From NCBI GenBank assembly GCA_031269405.1, contig JAISZE010000135.1, positions 1 through 14,094 of the forward strand: 14,094 nt of DNA, read 5' to 3'. The notes beneath the pieces are model-generated. The model was not told the DNA's origin and did not search any database. It saw nothing but the letters and a program-made list of their open reading frames with translations. Positions 1 through 5,918 of this stretch are shown here, one piece after another. Both the position numbers and the translations under genes were made by a program. Numbering within the stretch: position 1 is the first letter of the stretch; each line of letters starts with the position of its first letter. This DNA is from Treponema sp. GTDB lineage: Bacteria; Spirochaetota; Spirochaetia; Treponematales; Breznakiellaceae.

Positions 1-203
1 AGATCCGCCTTGTGGCCTGCGGAAAAAAGGGCTAAAACGGCCTCGTAGATCCATTTGTGGGCAGTGGTATAAAAATCATCAGGCCGCAGGCGCTGCCTGA
101 CTATAGGGACAGCACTGTCGTCGATGAGCATAGCCCCTAAAGCGGCTTTCTCGGCGTCATCGTTATGGGGAGGTACTCTTTCCGCAGTTCCCGCCGCTGC
201 CAT
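1..203 (-). CDS. dnaB: Replicative DNA helicase DnaB, N-terminal fragment (cut by window edge)
   Basis: Translating the minus strand from the ATG at 203 gives 67 residues that run off the left edge. After a short Ala-rich start they read VPPHNDDAEKAALGAML, then a RLRPDDFY stretch and a helix ending AHKWIYEAVLAL. This is the usual opening of the DnaB N-terminal domain (consensus roughly P-x-x-x-x-A-E-x-x-x-L-G-x-[ML], then DFY and H). The ATPase core lies outside the window. DnaB is the hexameric helicase that unwinds DNA at the replication fork and recruits primase. The gene starts 17 bases after the rplI stop, and the rplI-dnaB order is common in bacteria. No clear Shine-Dalgarno sequence precedes this ATG, so it may depend on translational coupling to rplI. 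The family call is confident; the exact start is less so. Confidence 0.9.
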   Translation of the reverse strand, partial: MAAAGTAERVPPHNDDAEKAALGAMLIDDSAVPIVRQRLRPDDFYTTAHKWIYEAVLALFSAGHKAD

Positions 204-220
204 AACAGACAGGAAAAGGC

Positions 221-805
221 TTACTCAGCAGCCGGGGCCTCTGCGGCAGGCGCTGCCGGGGCTCCCTGGGTTTCTGCCGGAGCAGGAGCGTTTTCAGCCT
301 CCCTGCGCCTGCTCCTTCTGGCAGGAGCAGCGGGAGTTTTTTTACTCTCGGTTTTGACCTCCTGACCCAGGACGGTTACGCTAATCTCCGCTGAGGCGTT
401 TTCATAAAGCTTGATCAGGGCCTTGTACTTGCCTACGCTTTTGAAATTGCTCCCTGCCAGCTCTATGCGCTTCCGTTCAATCTGATAACCCAGCTTGGAC
501 AGTTCATCGGCCAGGGTCTGGCTGGTAACGGCGCCGTACAGCTTGCCATTGGCTCCTGCGGGCATGGTTATCTCCACATTAAGGGCCTCAAGCTTTTCCT
601 TGATCCCCGAGGCGTCCTTCCGCTTTGCAGCCTTCCTGGCTTCGATCTCTTCTTTTCTGGATTCAAAAAGCCTAACCGTGTAATCGTTATAAGGAACAGC
701 TATGCCTCTGGGGAAGAGAAAATTCCGCGCATACCCACGGGCTACCTCTTTCACATCCCCTTCTTCCCCAAGAGGGGAAAGATCCTTGTTCAAAATGACT
801 TTCAT
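221..805 (-). CDS. rplI: Large-subunit ribosomal protein bL9 with a long low-complexity C-terminal tail
   Basis: The 194-residue product opens MKVILNKDLSPLGEEGDVKEV and continues ARGYARNFLFPRGIAVPYN, which fits the bL9 signature (G-x-x-G-x4-V-x-x-G-[FY]-x-x-N-[FY]-L-x3-G-x-A). The linking helix is rich in Lys and Glu, and the C-terminal globular domain contains the NGKLYGAVTSQ segment. bL9 binds 23S rRNA at the base of the L1 stalk. The family is normally close to 150 residues. Here about 45 extra residues follow, basic first (RRSRRR) and then rich in Ala, Pro and Glu. The start is set by AGGGAG just upstream of the ATG. A 12-bp inverted repeat sits immediately before that ribosome binding site. 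dnaB follows after 17 bases. Only the function of the tail is unknown. Confidence 0.97.
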   Translation of the reverse strand: MKVILNKDLSPLGEEGDVKEVARGYARNFLFPRGIAVPYNDYTVRLFESRKEEIEARKAAKRKDASGIKEKLEALNVEITMPAGANGKLYGAVTSQTLADELSKLGYQIERKRIELAGSNFKSVGKYKALIKLYENASAEISVTVLGQEVKTESKKTPAAPARRSRRREAENAPAPAETQGAPAAPAAEAPAAE

Positions 806-818
806 ACAAGCTCCCTGT

Positions 819-855
819 ATACTTTTCCGCTTTTTTCTACTTTGCGGAAAAGTAT
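819..855 (-). other. Perfect 12-bp inverted repeat just upstream of the rplI ribosome binding site
   Basis: Bases 819-830 are exactly complementary to 844-855, leaving a 13-base loop. In the minus-strand transcript this is a strong AU/GC hairpin ending about 13 bases before the rplI ATG, directly against its AGGGAG site. It has no following U-run, so it is not a classic terminator. A role in mRNA processing, stability or control of rplI translation is possible but is inference. Confidence 0.7.
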
Positions 856-860
856 TTTAC

Positions 861-889
861 GGAGAAAAAACGCTTCGTGTTTTTCCTCC
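861..889 (-). other. Hairpin in the spacer before rplI (11-bp stem with one G-U pair)
   Basis: On the minus strand, GGAGGAAAAAC pairs with GTTTTTTCTCC across a short loop, with a single G-U wobble. On the plus strand the same position is a mismatch, so the structure is better as minus-strand RNA, the direction of the operon. It is the second of four hairpins in the spacer, counted from the rplI side. Confidence 0.55.
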
Positions 890-900
890 AAAATAAGTTA

Positions 901-920
901 CCTTCTCTGTACAGAAAAGG
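901..920 (-). other. Near-perfect 20-bp palindrome in the spacer before rplI
   Basis: The two ten-base halves are complementary except at one position, which becomes a G-U wobble in minus-strand RNA. It has no natural loop, so only about eight pairs could form. It lies between hairpins at 861-889 and 934-954. Confidence 0.45.
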
Positions 921-933
921 GTCAACAGGCGCA

Positions 934-954
934 GAAGCCGAACACGCCGGCTTC
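934..954 (-). other. Hairpin overlapping the stop codon of the DUF2232-like gene
   Basis: GAAGCCG at 934-940 is exactly complementary to CGGCTTC at 948-954, with a 7-base loop. The outer arm overlaps the TGA stop (953-955) of the upstream membrane-protein gene. No T-run follows in the operon direction, so termination is not clearly indicated. Confidence 0.5.
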
Positions 955-1990
955 ACTCCCCCGGAGTAGGGGAAGGCCCGTCTGTTTTAGGAGTCCTGAA
1001 GGACACCCAGGTTTCGGCAATTCCCAAAAGGGTAACCAGCCCCAGCACTGCCGCGTTGATTCCGGGACTGAACATCAGAATAAAAAACAAAATAGAAAGC
1101 GCCAAACGCAAAAAAGGCGGCGTCCCCGGGGCTGCGGCAAAATGCTGCAAGATCCCAAGTCCCTGAGCCAGGTACAGAATAGCGCAAAGGGTAAGAATGT
1201 TCCAGAGGATAATCTCAGGGACCGTCCATTTCAATACCCGCATGGCTATAACCATAAACAGCGATACCGACAAAACCCAGATAAACCGTATATCCGCATG
1301 GAAGGATCTCAGGGGCATGCCGCGATACCGGCCTCCGAACAGGCGGGACAAGGCTATGCTCATCTGGCGGCTTACGAGGAAGATAAGAAACGAAGACGCC
1401 AGCCCCCCGCCGCGGACTATAACGCTGTTCAAAAACTCCAGGACGAGTTCCGGCGTCAGGGATTCCAGCAGGGCGCTCTGCACCACATCCGCCCCTCCGG
1501 GCCGGTAAAAGGAAAGAACTGTTTCTATCTGGCGCTTTATAGCGTCGTAAAAGACCGGCTCCTCCAGCAGCCGGCTAAAGGTCCCTATGAGGAGCAGGGT
1601 ACATGCCGCCGAACCGGCTGCAAGGCGGAGGGTTCCGGAAAGGCGGAAGATAAAGCCGGCCCTCTCCCCTGTGCTGGCGGGAATTCCGGGAGGCGCTGTT
1701 ATCCAGGTAAAAATTCCGGTCAACAGGGCAAAGTAAAGGAAATCCCAGAGCCCTCCTGGGGGCGCCCGGAGGATCAGAACGATTCCCAGTGTGATGACAA
1801 AATTGAGCGCCGCCGCCAAGGCATAACAGGCCCATGCGGTTCTGATACCGAACCGGTATGAAGCTATACCCAGGGGAACAAGGAAAAAAAAGACAGGAAA
1901 ACCGCTCCGGGAAAAAAACACGCACCCTGCGGCGCAGATACACGCAGGCAACAGCGCTGTCCCTCCCCTTTCAGACCCCGGGGATTCCAT
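953..1990 (-). CDS. DUF2232 / YybS-like polytopic membrane protein
   Basis: The 345-residue product is strongly hydrophobic, with about eight or nine predicted membrane segments; examples are the stretch around VFFFLVPLGIASY, ALAAALNFVITLGIVLIL, and a last pair around LALSILFFILMF and AAVLGLVTLLGIAE. The late YLAQGLGILQHF segment resembles the conserved QGL motif of the DUF2232 (YybS) family. YybS-like genes often sit beside rpsR, rplI and dnaB/dnaC in Firmicutes, which supports the call. The biochemical role of the family is not established. I chose the ATG at 1990; a TTG at 2020 would add ten residues and overlap rpsR. Neither start has a good Shine-Dalgarno sequence. The gene lies 16 bases after rpsR and is followed by a hairpin-rich spacer of about 147 bases. 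It could be another polytopic family, but the operon position favours this one. Confidence 0.72.
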   Translation of the reverse strand: MESPGSERGGTALLPACICAAGCVFFSRSGFPVFFFLVPLGIASYRFGIRTAWACYALAAALNFVITLGIVLILRAPPGGLWDFLYFALLTGIFTWITAPPGIPASTGERAGFIFRLSGTLRLAAGSAACTLLLIGTFSRLLEEPVFYDAIKRQIETVLSFYRPGGADVVQSALLESLTPELVLEFLNSVIVRGGGLASSFLIFLVSRQMSIALSRLFGGRYRGMPLRSFHADIRFIWVLSVSLFMVIAMRVLKWTVPEIILWNILTLCAILYLAQGLGILQHFAAAPGTPPFLRLALSILFFILMFSPGINAAVLGLVTLLGIAETWVSFRTPKTDGPSPTPGE

Positions 1991-2006
1991 AAAACAGCGG
2001 CGGCTT

Positions 2007-2342
2007 TTATTCGGCCACAAAAGGAAGAAGCGCGATTATCCGCGCCCGTTTAATCGCCAGGGCCAGGGCGCGCTGGTGTTTGGAACAGGTTCCGGTGATC
2101 CGCCTGGGAAGGATCTTCCCCCTTTCGGTGATAAAGCGCCGCAGGGTGTCGGCGTCCTTGTAGTCTATCTTCAGTTTCTGGGTGCAGAATTTACAGACTT
2201 TTTTCTTGAAAAAAACCTTGCCCCTGCCGCCCCTGCTGCCTTCGCTGTCGCGGCCGTCCATGCCCGTGTCCATGCCCCGGTCCCGATCCCGGTCCTGCCG
2301 GGGAGGCCGCTCGCCTGATTCCATATATTTCTCATCTGACAT
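2007..2342 (-). CDS. rpsR: Small-subunit ribosomal protein bS18 with N-terminal Arg/Asp/Gly extension
   Basis: The 111-residue product has the bS18 core from about residue 43: [10 protein letters not shown], then [19 protein letters not shown], then [21 protein letters not shown] and [11 protein letters not shown]18 forms a heterodimer with S6 on the 30S platform. The core keeps a CxxC pair (residues 50 and 53) and a CxxH pair (TCSKH), the pattern expected for the zinc-binding form of the family. bS18 is usually 75-90 residues. The extra roughly 40 residues at the N terminus are highly charged and repetitive ([17 protein letters not shown]). The start is well supported by AAGGAG six bases before the ATG. 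Its assembly partner S6 is encoded two genes upstream in the same operon. Confidence 0.97.
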   Translation of the reverse strand: MSDEKYMESGERPPRQDRDRDRGMDTGMDGRDSEGSRGGRGKVFFKKKVCKFCTQKLKIDYKDADTLRRFITERGKILPRRITGTCSKHQRALALAIKRARIIALLPFVAE

Positions 2343-2408
2343 AGTAAGCTCCTTGAAATTTCGGGCCCTCAGGGCCTCTTTTGTATTTTCTCCGAAAAAG
2401 CGTTTTTT

Positions 2409-2849
2409 CTAAAAAGGAATATCATCCGCAAAGCCGTCATCCCTTGCAGGGGCGGGAGTCTCGCTTTCGCCGCTGTTCCGGGTAAAGCCGCCGCCGGAGG
2501 AATCGCCGGGCGAACCGCCTCCCGGCACTCCTCCCAGGAGCTGCAAGTTGCTTGCCACGATTTCAACTTTCGAACGGTTCTGTCCGTCCTGCTGCCACCG
2601 ATCTTGGCGCAGTTCGCCGTCAACCCCCACGGATTTGCCTTTTACAAGGTATTTCCCCACAGCTTCTCCCTGGCGGCCCCAGAGGACGATGTCAAAAAAA
2701 TTAGGCTCTTCCACCCACTGGTCGCCGTTCTTGCGGCTCCGGTTCACGGCTATCGAAAACTTGCACACAGCCTGCCCGTTGGCGGTATACTTCAATTCCG
2801 CGTCCCGGACCAGCCTGCCGACCAGAACTACATGGTTTATATCCGCCAT
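2409..2849 (-). CDS. ssb: Single-stranded DNA-binding protein
   Basis: The 146-residue protein begins MADINHVVLVGRLVRDAELK, typical of the SSB OB-fold, followed by CKFSIAVNR, NFFDIVLWGRQGEAVGKYL and KGKSVGVDGELRQDRW. The OB-fold occupies roughly residues 1-110. A Gly/Ser/Pro-rich linker follows and ends in the acidic tip DDIPF, the docking peptide for SSB partner proteins. SSB coats single-stranded DNA during replication, recombination and repair. The ATG lies six bases after the rpsF stop, and purine-rich sequence spanning that stop serves as ribosome binding site. The rpsF-ssb-rpsR arrangement is conserved in many bacteria. A small GC-rich hairpin (around 2364-2376) lies in the 66-base gap before rpsR. 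Confidence 0.97.
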   Translation of the reverse strand: MADINHVVLVGRLVRDAELKYTANGQAVCKFSIAVNRSRKNGDQWVEEPNFFDIVLWGRQGEAVGKYLVKGKSVGVDGELRQDRWQQDGQNRSKVEIVASNLQLLGGVPGGGSPGDSSGGGFTRNSGESETPAPARDDGFADDIPF

Positions 2850-2855
2850 ACTTCC

Positions 2856-3137
2856 TTATTCCTCCATTCTGACAAAAAGGTACTTCAAAAGGTTGGCGTT
2901 GAGTTTGAAAATCCGGTCCATGTTCGCAATCTTTTCCGGTTCAGCCTTGATGGTGAAAAGAACGTACTTGCCGCGCTTTCTTTTTCGGATTTCATAAGCC
3001 AGATCTCTATCGCCGGTTTCATCGGTTTTTTCGATAACGGCTCCGTTGTTCCCAAGGTCCGTGAGCAACTGCTCCCGGCCTGCCTTGTGCTGGTCTTCTT
3101 CCAGAGGGAAGATGACCGTCAGTTCGTACTGACGCAT
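2856..3137 (-). CDS. rpsF: Small-subunit ribosomal protein bS6
   Basis: The 93-residue product shows the whole bS6 fold: it begins MRQYELTVIFPLEED and has a central NGAVIEKTDETGDRDLAYEI segment. The strand RGKYVLFTIKAEP is followed by the helix IANMDRIFKLNANLLKYLFVR. S6 pairs with S18 on the 30S platform. Length is normal, with no long acidic tail. The ATG follows AAGGAGG at ideal spacing. This is the first gene of the minus-strand operon, with a leader of roughly 97 bases that contains three perfect hairpins. In other bacteria the S6:S18 complex represses its own operon through the rpsF leader. Whether this leader works the same way is inference, and I could not match it to the published motif. 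Confidence 0.97.
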   Translation of the reverse strand: MRQYELTVIFPLEEDQHKAGREQLLTDLGNNGAVIEKTDETGDRDLAYEIRKRKRGKYVLFTIKAEPEKIANMDRIFKLNANLLKYLFVRMEE

Positions 3138-3158
3138 AAGTCCTCCTTACGGACGTGG

Positions 3159-3177
3159 ACGCATCCCGCAGATGCGT
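3159..3177 (-). promoter_or_regulatory. rpsF leader hairpin 3 (nearest the gene)
   Basis: ACGCATC at 3159-3165 is exactly complementary to GATGCGT at 3171-3177, with a 5-base loop (read as TGCGG in the transcript). It ends about 20 bases upstream of the rpsF ATG. Just 3' of it, GTCC could pair with the GGAC that overlaps the AAGGAGG ribosome binding site, offering a way to mask that site. The control role is inference. Confidence 0.6.
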
Positions 3178-3181
3178 AAGT

Positions 3182-3201
3182 ATCCGCCTCTACAGGCGGA
3201 T
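3182..3201 (-). promoter_or_regulatory. rpsF leader hairpin 2
   Basis: ATCCGCCT at 3182-3189 is a perfect 8-bp complement of AGGCGGAT at 3194-3201, with a 4-base loop. It shares the TCCGCC/GGCGGA stem core with hairpin 1, as if one module had been duplicated. Confidence 0.65.
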
Positions 3202-3208
3202 GCTCATG

Positions 3209-3226
3209 GTCCGCCCTGGGGCGGAC
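3209..3226 (-). promoter_or_regulatory. rpsF leader hairpin 1 (nearest the promoter)
   Basis: GTCCGCC at 3209-3215 pairs perfectly with GGCGGAC at 3220-3226 around a 4-base loop (CCAG in the transcript). It would be transcribed within the first 10-25 bases after the predicted start site. No U-run follows. Confidence 0.65.
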
Positions 3227-3240
3227 AAAGAGGTATGTTG

Positions 3241-3269
3241 AGTATATGCAAACCGGCTATTGTGTTCAA
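3241..3269 (-). promoter_or_regulatory. Sigma70-like promoter for the rpsF operon
   Basis: Read on the minus strand, TTGAAC (3269-3264) is followed after exactly 17 bases by TATACT (3246-3241). These match the -35 consensus at four of six positions and the -10 at five of six. Transcription would start near 3234, leaving a leader of about 97 bases with three hairpins before rpsF. It is the only good match I found between rpsF and the divergent gene. Confidence 0.55.
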
Positions 3270-3305
3270 GTACAGAGAACGAAAAAGCCGATATTTATAG
3301 TAATC

Positions 3306-3746
3306 ATGAACAAACGCATCAATTTTGAAGATAATATATATGCAACCCTGGGCAGGATCCGCATGATCCGAGATCTTTTGGCTCTTGAGGCGGATCCCGA
3401 ACTATTTCTGGATAAAACCCTGGAGGACATCGATTTTATCGATAGCACCCTTAGAATCCTTCTTTCGGGGCTGCTGGAAAACCAGTACCTTATCGAAAGG
3501 GAAGAACTTTTGAGCCATATTTCCGAACTGGAATGGCAGTTCAGCCAGATCCTCGGGAATTTTCTGAATACCCAAGGGAATATTGCTGCCCAGGAACCCT
3601 CCCTGCGGGACAGAATTGCCATTTTACGCACCAGAAGCCTGGAACGGCGAAGAACCGCCGAGAACGCCGGGGCGGCGGCAGGGAGTATCCCTGAAGAACC
3701 TGTGGTAAGTTCCGATGAAATCAGCGAGCTTCTCCGGGGTCTTTAG
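3306..3746 (+). CDS. Small helical hypothetical protein beside the rpsF operon
   Basis: I do not recognise a named family. From the ATG at 3306 the product is 146 residues, beginning MNKRINFEDNIYATLGRIRM. It appears almost wholly alpha-helical and acidic, with a Leu-rich middle (DSTLRILLSGLLENQ) and a C-terminal EPVVSSDEISELLRGL that may form a short separate helix. No signal peptide or membrane segment is visible, so it is probably cytoplasmic. An earlier in-frame ATG at 3246 would add twenty residues, but that stretch falls on the minus-strand promoter and reads unlike coding sequence. No strong ribosome binding site precedes 3306. rsmD begins 27 bases after the stop on the same strand, suggesting co-transcription. 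Confidence 0.72.
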   Translation: MNKRINFEDNIYATLGRIRMIRDLLALEADPELFLDKTLEDIDFIDSTLRILLSGLLENQYLIEREELLSHISELEWQFSQILGNFLNTQGNIAAQEPSLRDRIAILRTRSLERRRTAENAGAAAGSIPEEPVVSSDEISELLRGL

Positions 3747-3773
3747 GCCCCCTCTCCAGCCAGCCGGCCGCCT

Positions 3774-4331
3774 ATGAGAATCACCGGCGGAAGCCTCCTG
3801 GGGCGGCAGGTAAAAGTCCCCGAAGGGGTGATCAGGCCCGCTATGGACCGGATGCGGGAGTCCGTTTTTGCCAGTCTCGGGGACTTTTCCGGCCTGTCGT
3901 TCCTGGATCTTTTTACCGGATCCGGCATTATCGCCCTGGAAGCCGCTTCCCGGGGCGCTGCGTATGTGGAAGCTGTGGAAATGGACCCTCTAAAGCGGAA
4001 AACCCTCCTTGAAAATGTGAAAATTTCTCCAGTACGGATAAACTGCCGCTTTATGGCCGCCGAACTCTATGTAAAACGGGCTAAACACCGGTTCGACCTT
4101 GTGTTTTGCGATCCCCCCTTCCCTTACCGCTACAAGTGGGATCTGATAGAAAAAATCGCCTCTTCCCCCCTTATGGGAGAGGGATCAAGGTTGCTGCTCC
4201 ACCGCCCCAGGGAGGACTTTCATGACGGGAAGCTTCCATTTCTTGAAAAAACCGGTTCCAAAGAATACGGCCGTTCAGTAGTAGATTTATTTTATTGCAA
4301 AAAAACTAGGAGAAATGGAGATTTTGCATAA
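3774..4331 (+). CDS. rsmD: 16S rRNA (guanine966-N2)-methyltransferase RsmD
   Basis: The 185-residue product starts MRITGGSLLGRQVKVPEG and continues VIRPAMDRMRESVFASL, matching the RsmD N-terminal pattern (R-I-x-G-G, then RP-x-x-x-R-x-RE-x-x-F). The SAM-binding motif I is DLFTGSGIIALEAASRG (residues 45-61), and the catalytic motif IV is DPPF (113-116), expected for N2-guanine methyltransferases. The enzyme methylates G966 of 16S rRNA on the assembling 30S subunit. Length is normal for the family. It lies in a plus-strand run that also contains rlmN, another rRNA methyltransferase. The start has only a weak ribosome binding site. It could be a close paralogue acting on another base, but the motif set and size favour RsmD. 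Confidence 0.92.
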   Translation: MRITGGSLLGRQVKVPEGVIRPAMDRMRESVFASLGDFSGLSFLDLFTGSGIIALEAASRGAAYVEAVEMDPLKRKTLLENVKISPVRINCRFMAAELYVKRAKHRFDLVFCDPPFPYRYKWDLIEKIASSPLMGEGSRLLLHRPREDFHDGKLPFLEKTGSKEYGRSVVDLFYCKKTRRNGDFA

Positions 4332-4386
4332 AATGGTATTGTATTTTTTTCCGAAATAGATAATACTGTTATTATACAGGCCAGAA

Positions 4387-4728
4387 ATGGATTATAAAAA
4401 AGTTTTAGAAAGCAGAAGCAGCCAAAGCGCTTTTATAAAAACTACCGTCAAACTACCCATTGACGGGGCTCAGAAAGCGGCGTTAAACCGGAAAGGCAAC
4501 AGCCTTTACAACTCAGGAGACATAGAGGGGGCGAAACGGATCTATCTGACCACCGGATACTCGGACGGACTTATCCGAATTGGCGATCACTATAAATCCA
4601 AAGGGCGGATGCTGGACGCCTTGCGGATGTACTGGATTGCGCCGGATCACAATAAAGCGGAACCCATCATTAGACAACTATCGGTGATTATACAAAACTT
4701 AATTGAAGAAGGGAATTCCAATGAGTGA
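4387..4728 (+). CDS. Small TPR-like hypothetical protein
   Basis: This 113-residue protein begins MDYKKVLESRSSQSAFIKTT. Its middle resembles one or two degenerate tetratricopeptide helix pairs: AALNRKGNSLYNSGDIEGAKRIY reads like a TPR A/B pair, and GLIRIGDHYKSKGRMLDALRMY looks like a second. No signal peptide or membrane segment is evident, so it is probably a cytoplasmic adaptor, although its partner is unknown. Its stop overlaps the ATG of the next gene, a large TPR protein, by eight bases. The two are therefore probably translated in a coupled way and may act together. The 55 bases upstream are AT-rich and could hold a promoter, but I found no convincing pair of boxes. Confidence 0.78.
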   Translation: MDYKKVLESRSSQSAFIKTTVKLPIDGAQKAALNRKGNSLYNSGDIEGAKRIYLTTGYSDGLIRIGDHYKSKGRMLDALRMYWIAPDHNKAEPIIRQLSVIIQNLIEEGNSNE

Positions 4729-5911
4729 CGTTATGAATGACCTTTCCGCGCTGGGGGAAACCCTGGAGGACAGGAAAAGGGTCCTTGTGCGGGAGAGGGA
4801 AGAAAAGGACAGCCTGGAAAGTTCGCAGAGCCATCAGGAATTGATTGAAATTTCCGATCTTTCAAAAAAAGGCTACCAGTTTTTAAAGGAAAACAAGATC
4901 GACGATGCTGTGGACTGTTTTTGCCAGATCCTTGAGATTGACGACAACAACAACTACGCCCTCGTCGGCATGGGGGACGCTACCCGTAAACGCGGGGCGT
5001 ACCGCGAGGCGGCGAACTACTATCAGCGCTGCCTTTCCCGCCATCCTGGAAACAATTACGCTCTTTTCGGCCTTGCGGACTGTTACAAGGCCCTGAACCA
5101 GTACCATAAGGCTATAGAAATATGGGAGCAGTACCTCCTGCATGACGACAAAAACATCACGGTCCTGACCCGCGTAGCCGACGCGTACCGGAAAGTCCGG
5201 GAGTTCAAGCGCTCCAAGGCGGTATACCTCAGGGTGCTGGAAATGGATGCCCTGAATCCCTATGCCATCATCGGCCTGGGGCACCTGCATTACGATTTCA
5301 GGGAATACCGGGACGCCCTGTTTTACTGGGAAAAGATGGTGGAAATGAACAAGGAAAAGGTGGACATACGGGTCCTCACTTCCATAGGGAACTGCCACCG
5401 CAAGCTCAAGAGTTTTGAAGAGGGTATTGTTTACTTTGAAAAAGCCCTATTCAGGGATCCGTACAATTTTTACGCCCTTTTCGGCCTTGCGGACTGTTAC
5501 CGCGGCCTGAACCAGCAGCACCGTTCTATGGAATACTGGAACCGCATCCTTGAGGAGGACTCCCAGAACAAGGTGATCCTTACCAGAGCAGGGGACGCCT
5601 ACCGCAGTTTGGGCGATTACGACAAGGCTGTTGACTACTACCAGCGGGCGCTGAACATTGAATTTGATACTTACGCGGTCCTGGGCCTGGCGGTAGTGGC
5701 CAAAATCCAGGGCAAATACGACGAAGCCGCAGGGTCTTTGAGGAGGCTCATCCAGCAGGATCCTAAGAATTACCGCCTCTATGCGGAACTGGCGGACTGC
5801 CTGCTCAGGAAAGGCGAACGCCACCAGGCCGTGGAAGTCCTGGAAGAATTCCAGCGCCAGGGCATACGGAACACCACGGTCATGGAACTGCTGGAGCGGA
5901 TCCGCATCTAA
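4721..5911 (+). CDS. Multi-repeat TPR protein with an internal duplication
   Basis: The 396-residue product is a chain of roughly ten tetratricopeptide repeats from about residue 45 to the end. Recurring units such as YALFGLADCYKALNQYHKAI, GDAYRSLGDYDKAVDYYQRAL and GDATRKRGAYREAANYYQRCL carry the TPR pattern (Gly/Ala at 8, Tyr at 11, Ala at 20, Pro near 32). The first 40 residues are charged and probably form a helix or coiled coil. TPR arrays bind other proteins; the partner is unknown. ALFGLADCY occurs around residues 115 and 253, 138 residues apart, and the DNA there shares 24 identical bases, pointing to duplication of a four-repeat block. I chose the ATG at 4721, which has AAGAAGGG upstream. 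rlmN follows after seven bases. Confidence 0.9.
   Translation: MSDVMNDLSALGETLEDRKRVLVREREEKDSLESSQSHQELIEISDLSKKGYQFLKENKIDDAVDCFCQILEIDDNNNYALVGMGDATRKRGAYREAANYYQRCLSRHPGNNYALFGLADCYKALNQYHKAIEIWEQYLLHDDKNITVLTRVADAYRKVREFKRSKAVYLRVLEMDALNPYAIIGLGHLHYDFREYRDALFYWEKMVEMNKEKVDIRVLTSIGNCHRKLKSFEEGIVYFEKALFRDPYNFYALFGLADCYRGLNQQHRSMEYWNRILEEDSQNKVILTRAGDAYRSLGDYDKAVDYYQRALNIEFDTYAVLGLAVVAKIQGKYDEAAGSLRRLIQQDPKNYRLYAELADCLLRKGERHQAVEVLEEFQRQGIRNTTVMELLERIRI
5063..5086 (+). repeat. Copy 1 of a 24-bp exact repeat within the TPR gene
   Basis: This stretch encodes LFGLADCY and recurs base for base at 5477-5500, 414 bases (138 codons) downstream and in the same frame. Flanking codons are also similar but diverged, consistent with internal duplication of a TPR block. 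Confidence 0.8.
5477..5500 (+). repeat. Copy 2 of a 24-bp exact repeat within the TPR gene
   Basis: Identical to 5063-5086 and in the same reading frame. The following codons (RGLNQQHRS versus KALNQYHKA) show that similarity extends beyond the exact match. Confidence 0.8.
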
Positions 5912-5918
5912 AACCCCT

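Noticed and set aside
842..1861. Long plus-strand open frame of 339 codons
   Set aside because: It is antisense to the DUF2232-like membrane-protein gene, has a Lys/Gln/Gly-rich composition unlike a folded protein, and has no ribosome binding site.
3138..3240. Match to the published S6:S18 leader motif
   Set aside because: I could not place its conserved bulge and loop bases with confidence among these hairpins, so I report only the stems themselves.
3246..3305. Earlier ATG for the hypothetical gene before rsmD
   Set aside because: The extra twenty residues lie on the predicted rpsF promoter and look non-coding; the ATG at 3306 begins the well-behaved acidic helical protein.
4703..4720. TTG start six codons before the ATG of the large TPR gene
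   Set aside because: The ATG at 4721 has the AAGAAGGG sequence upstream, which would be part of the coding region if TTG were used.
5781..5918. Upstream extension of the rlmN frame
   Set aside because: It overlaps the end of the TPR gene in another frame and adds sequence with no RlmN similarity; the ATG at 5919 begins the conserved region.
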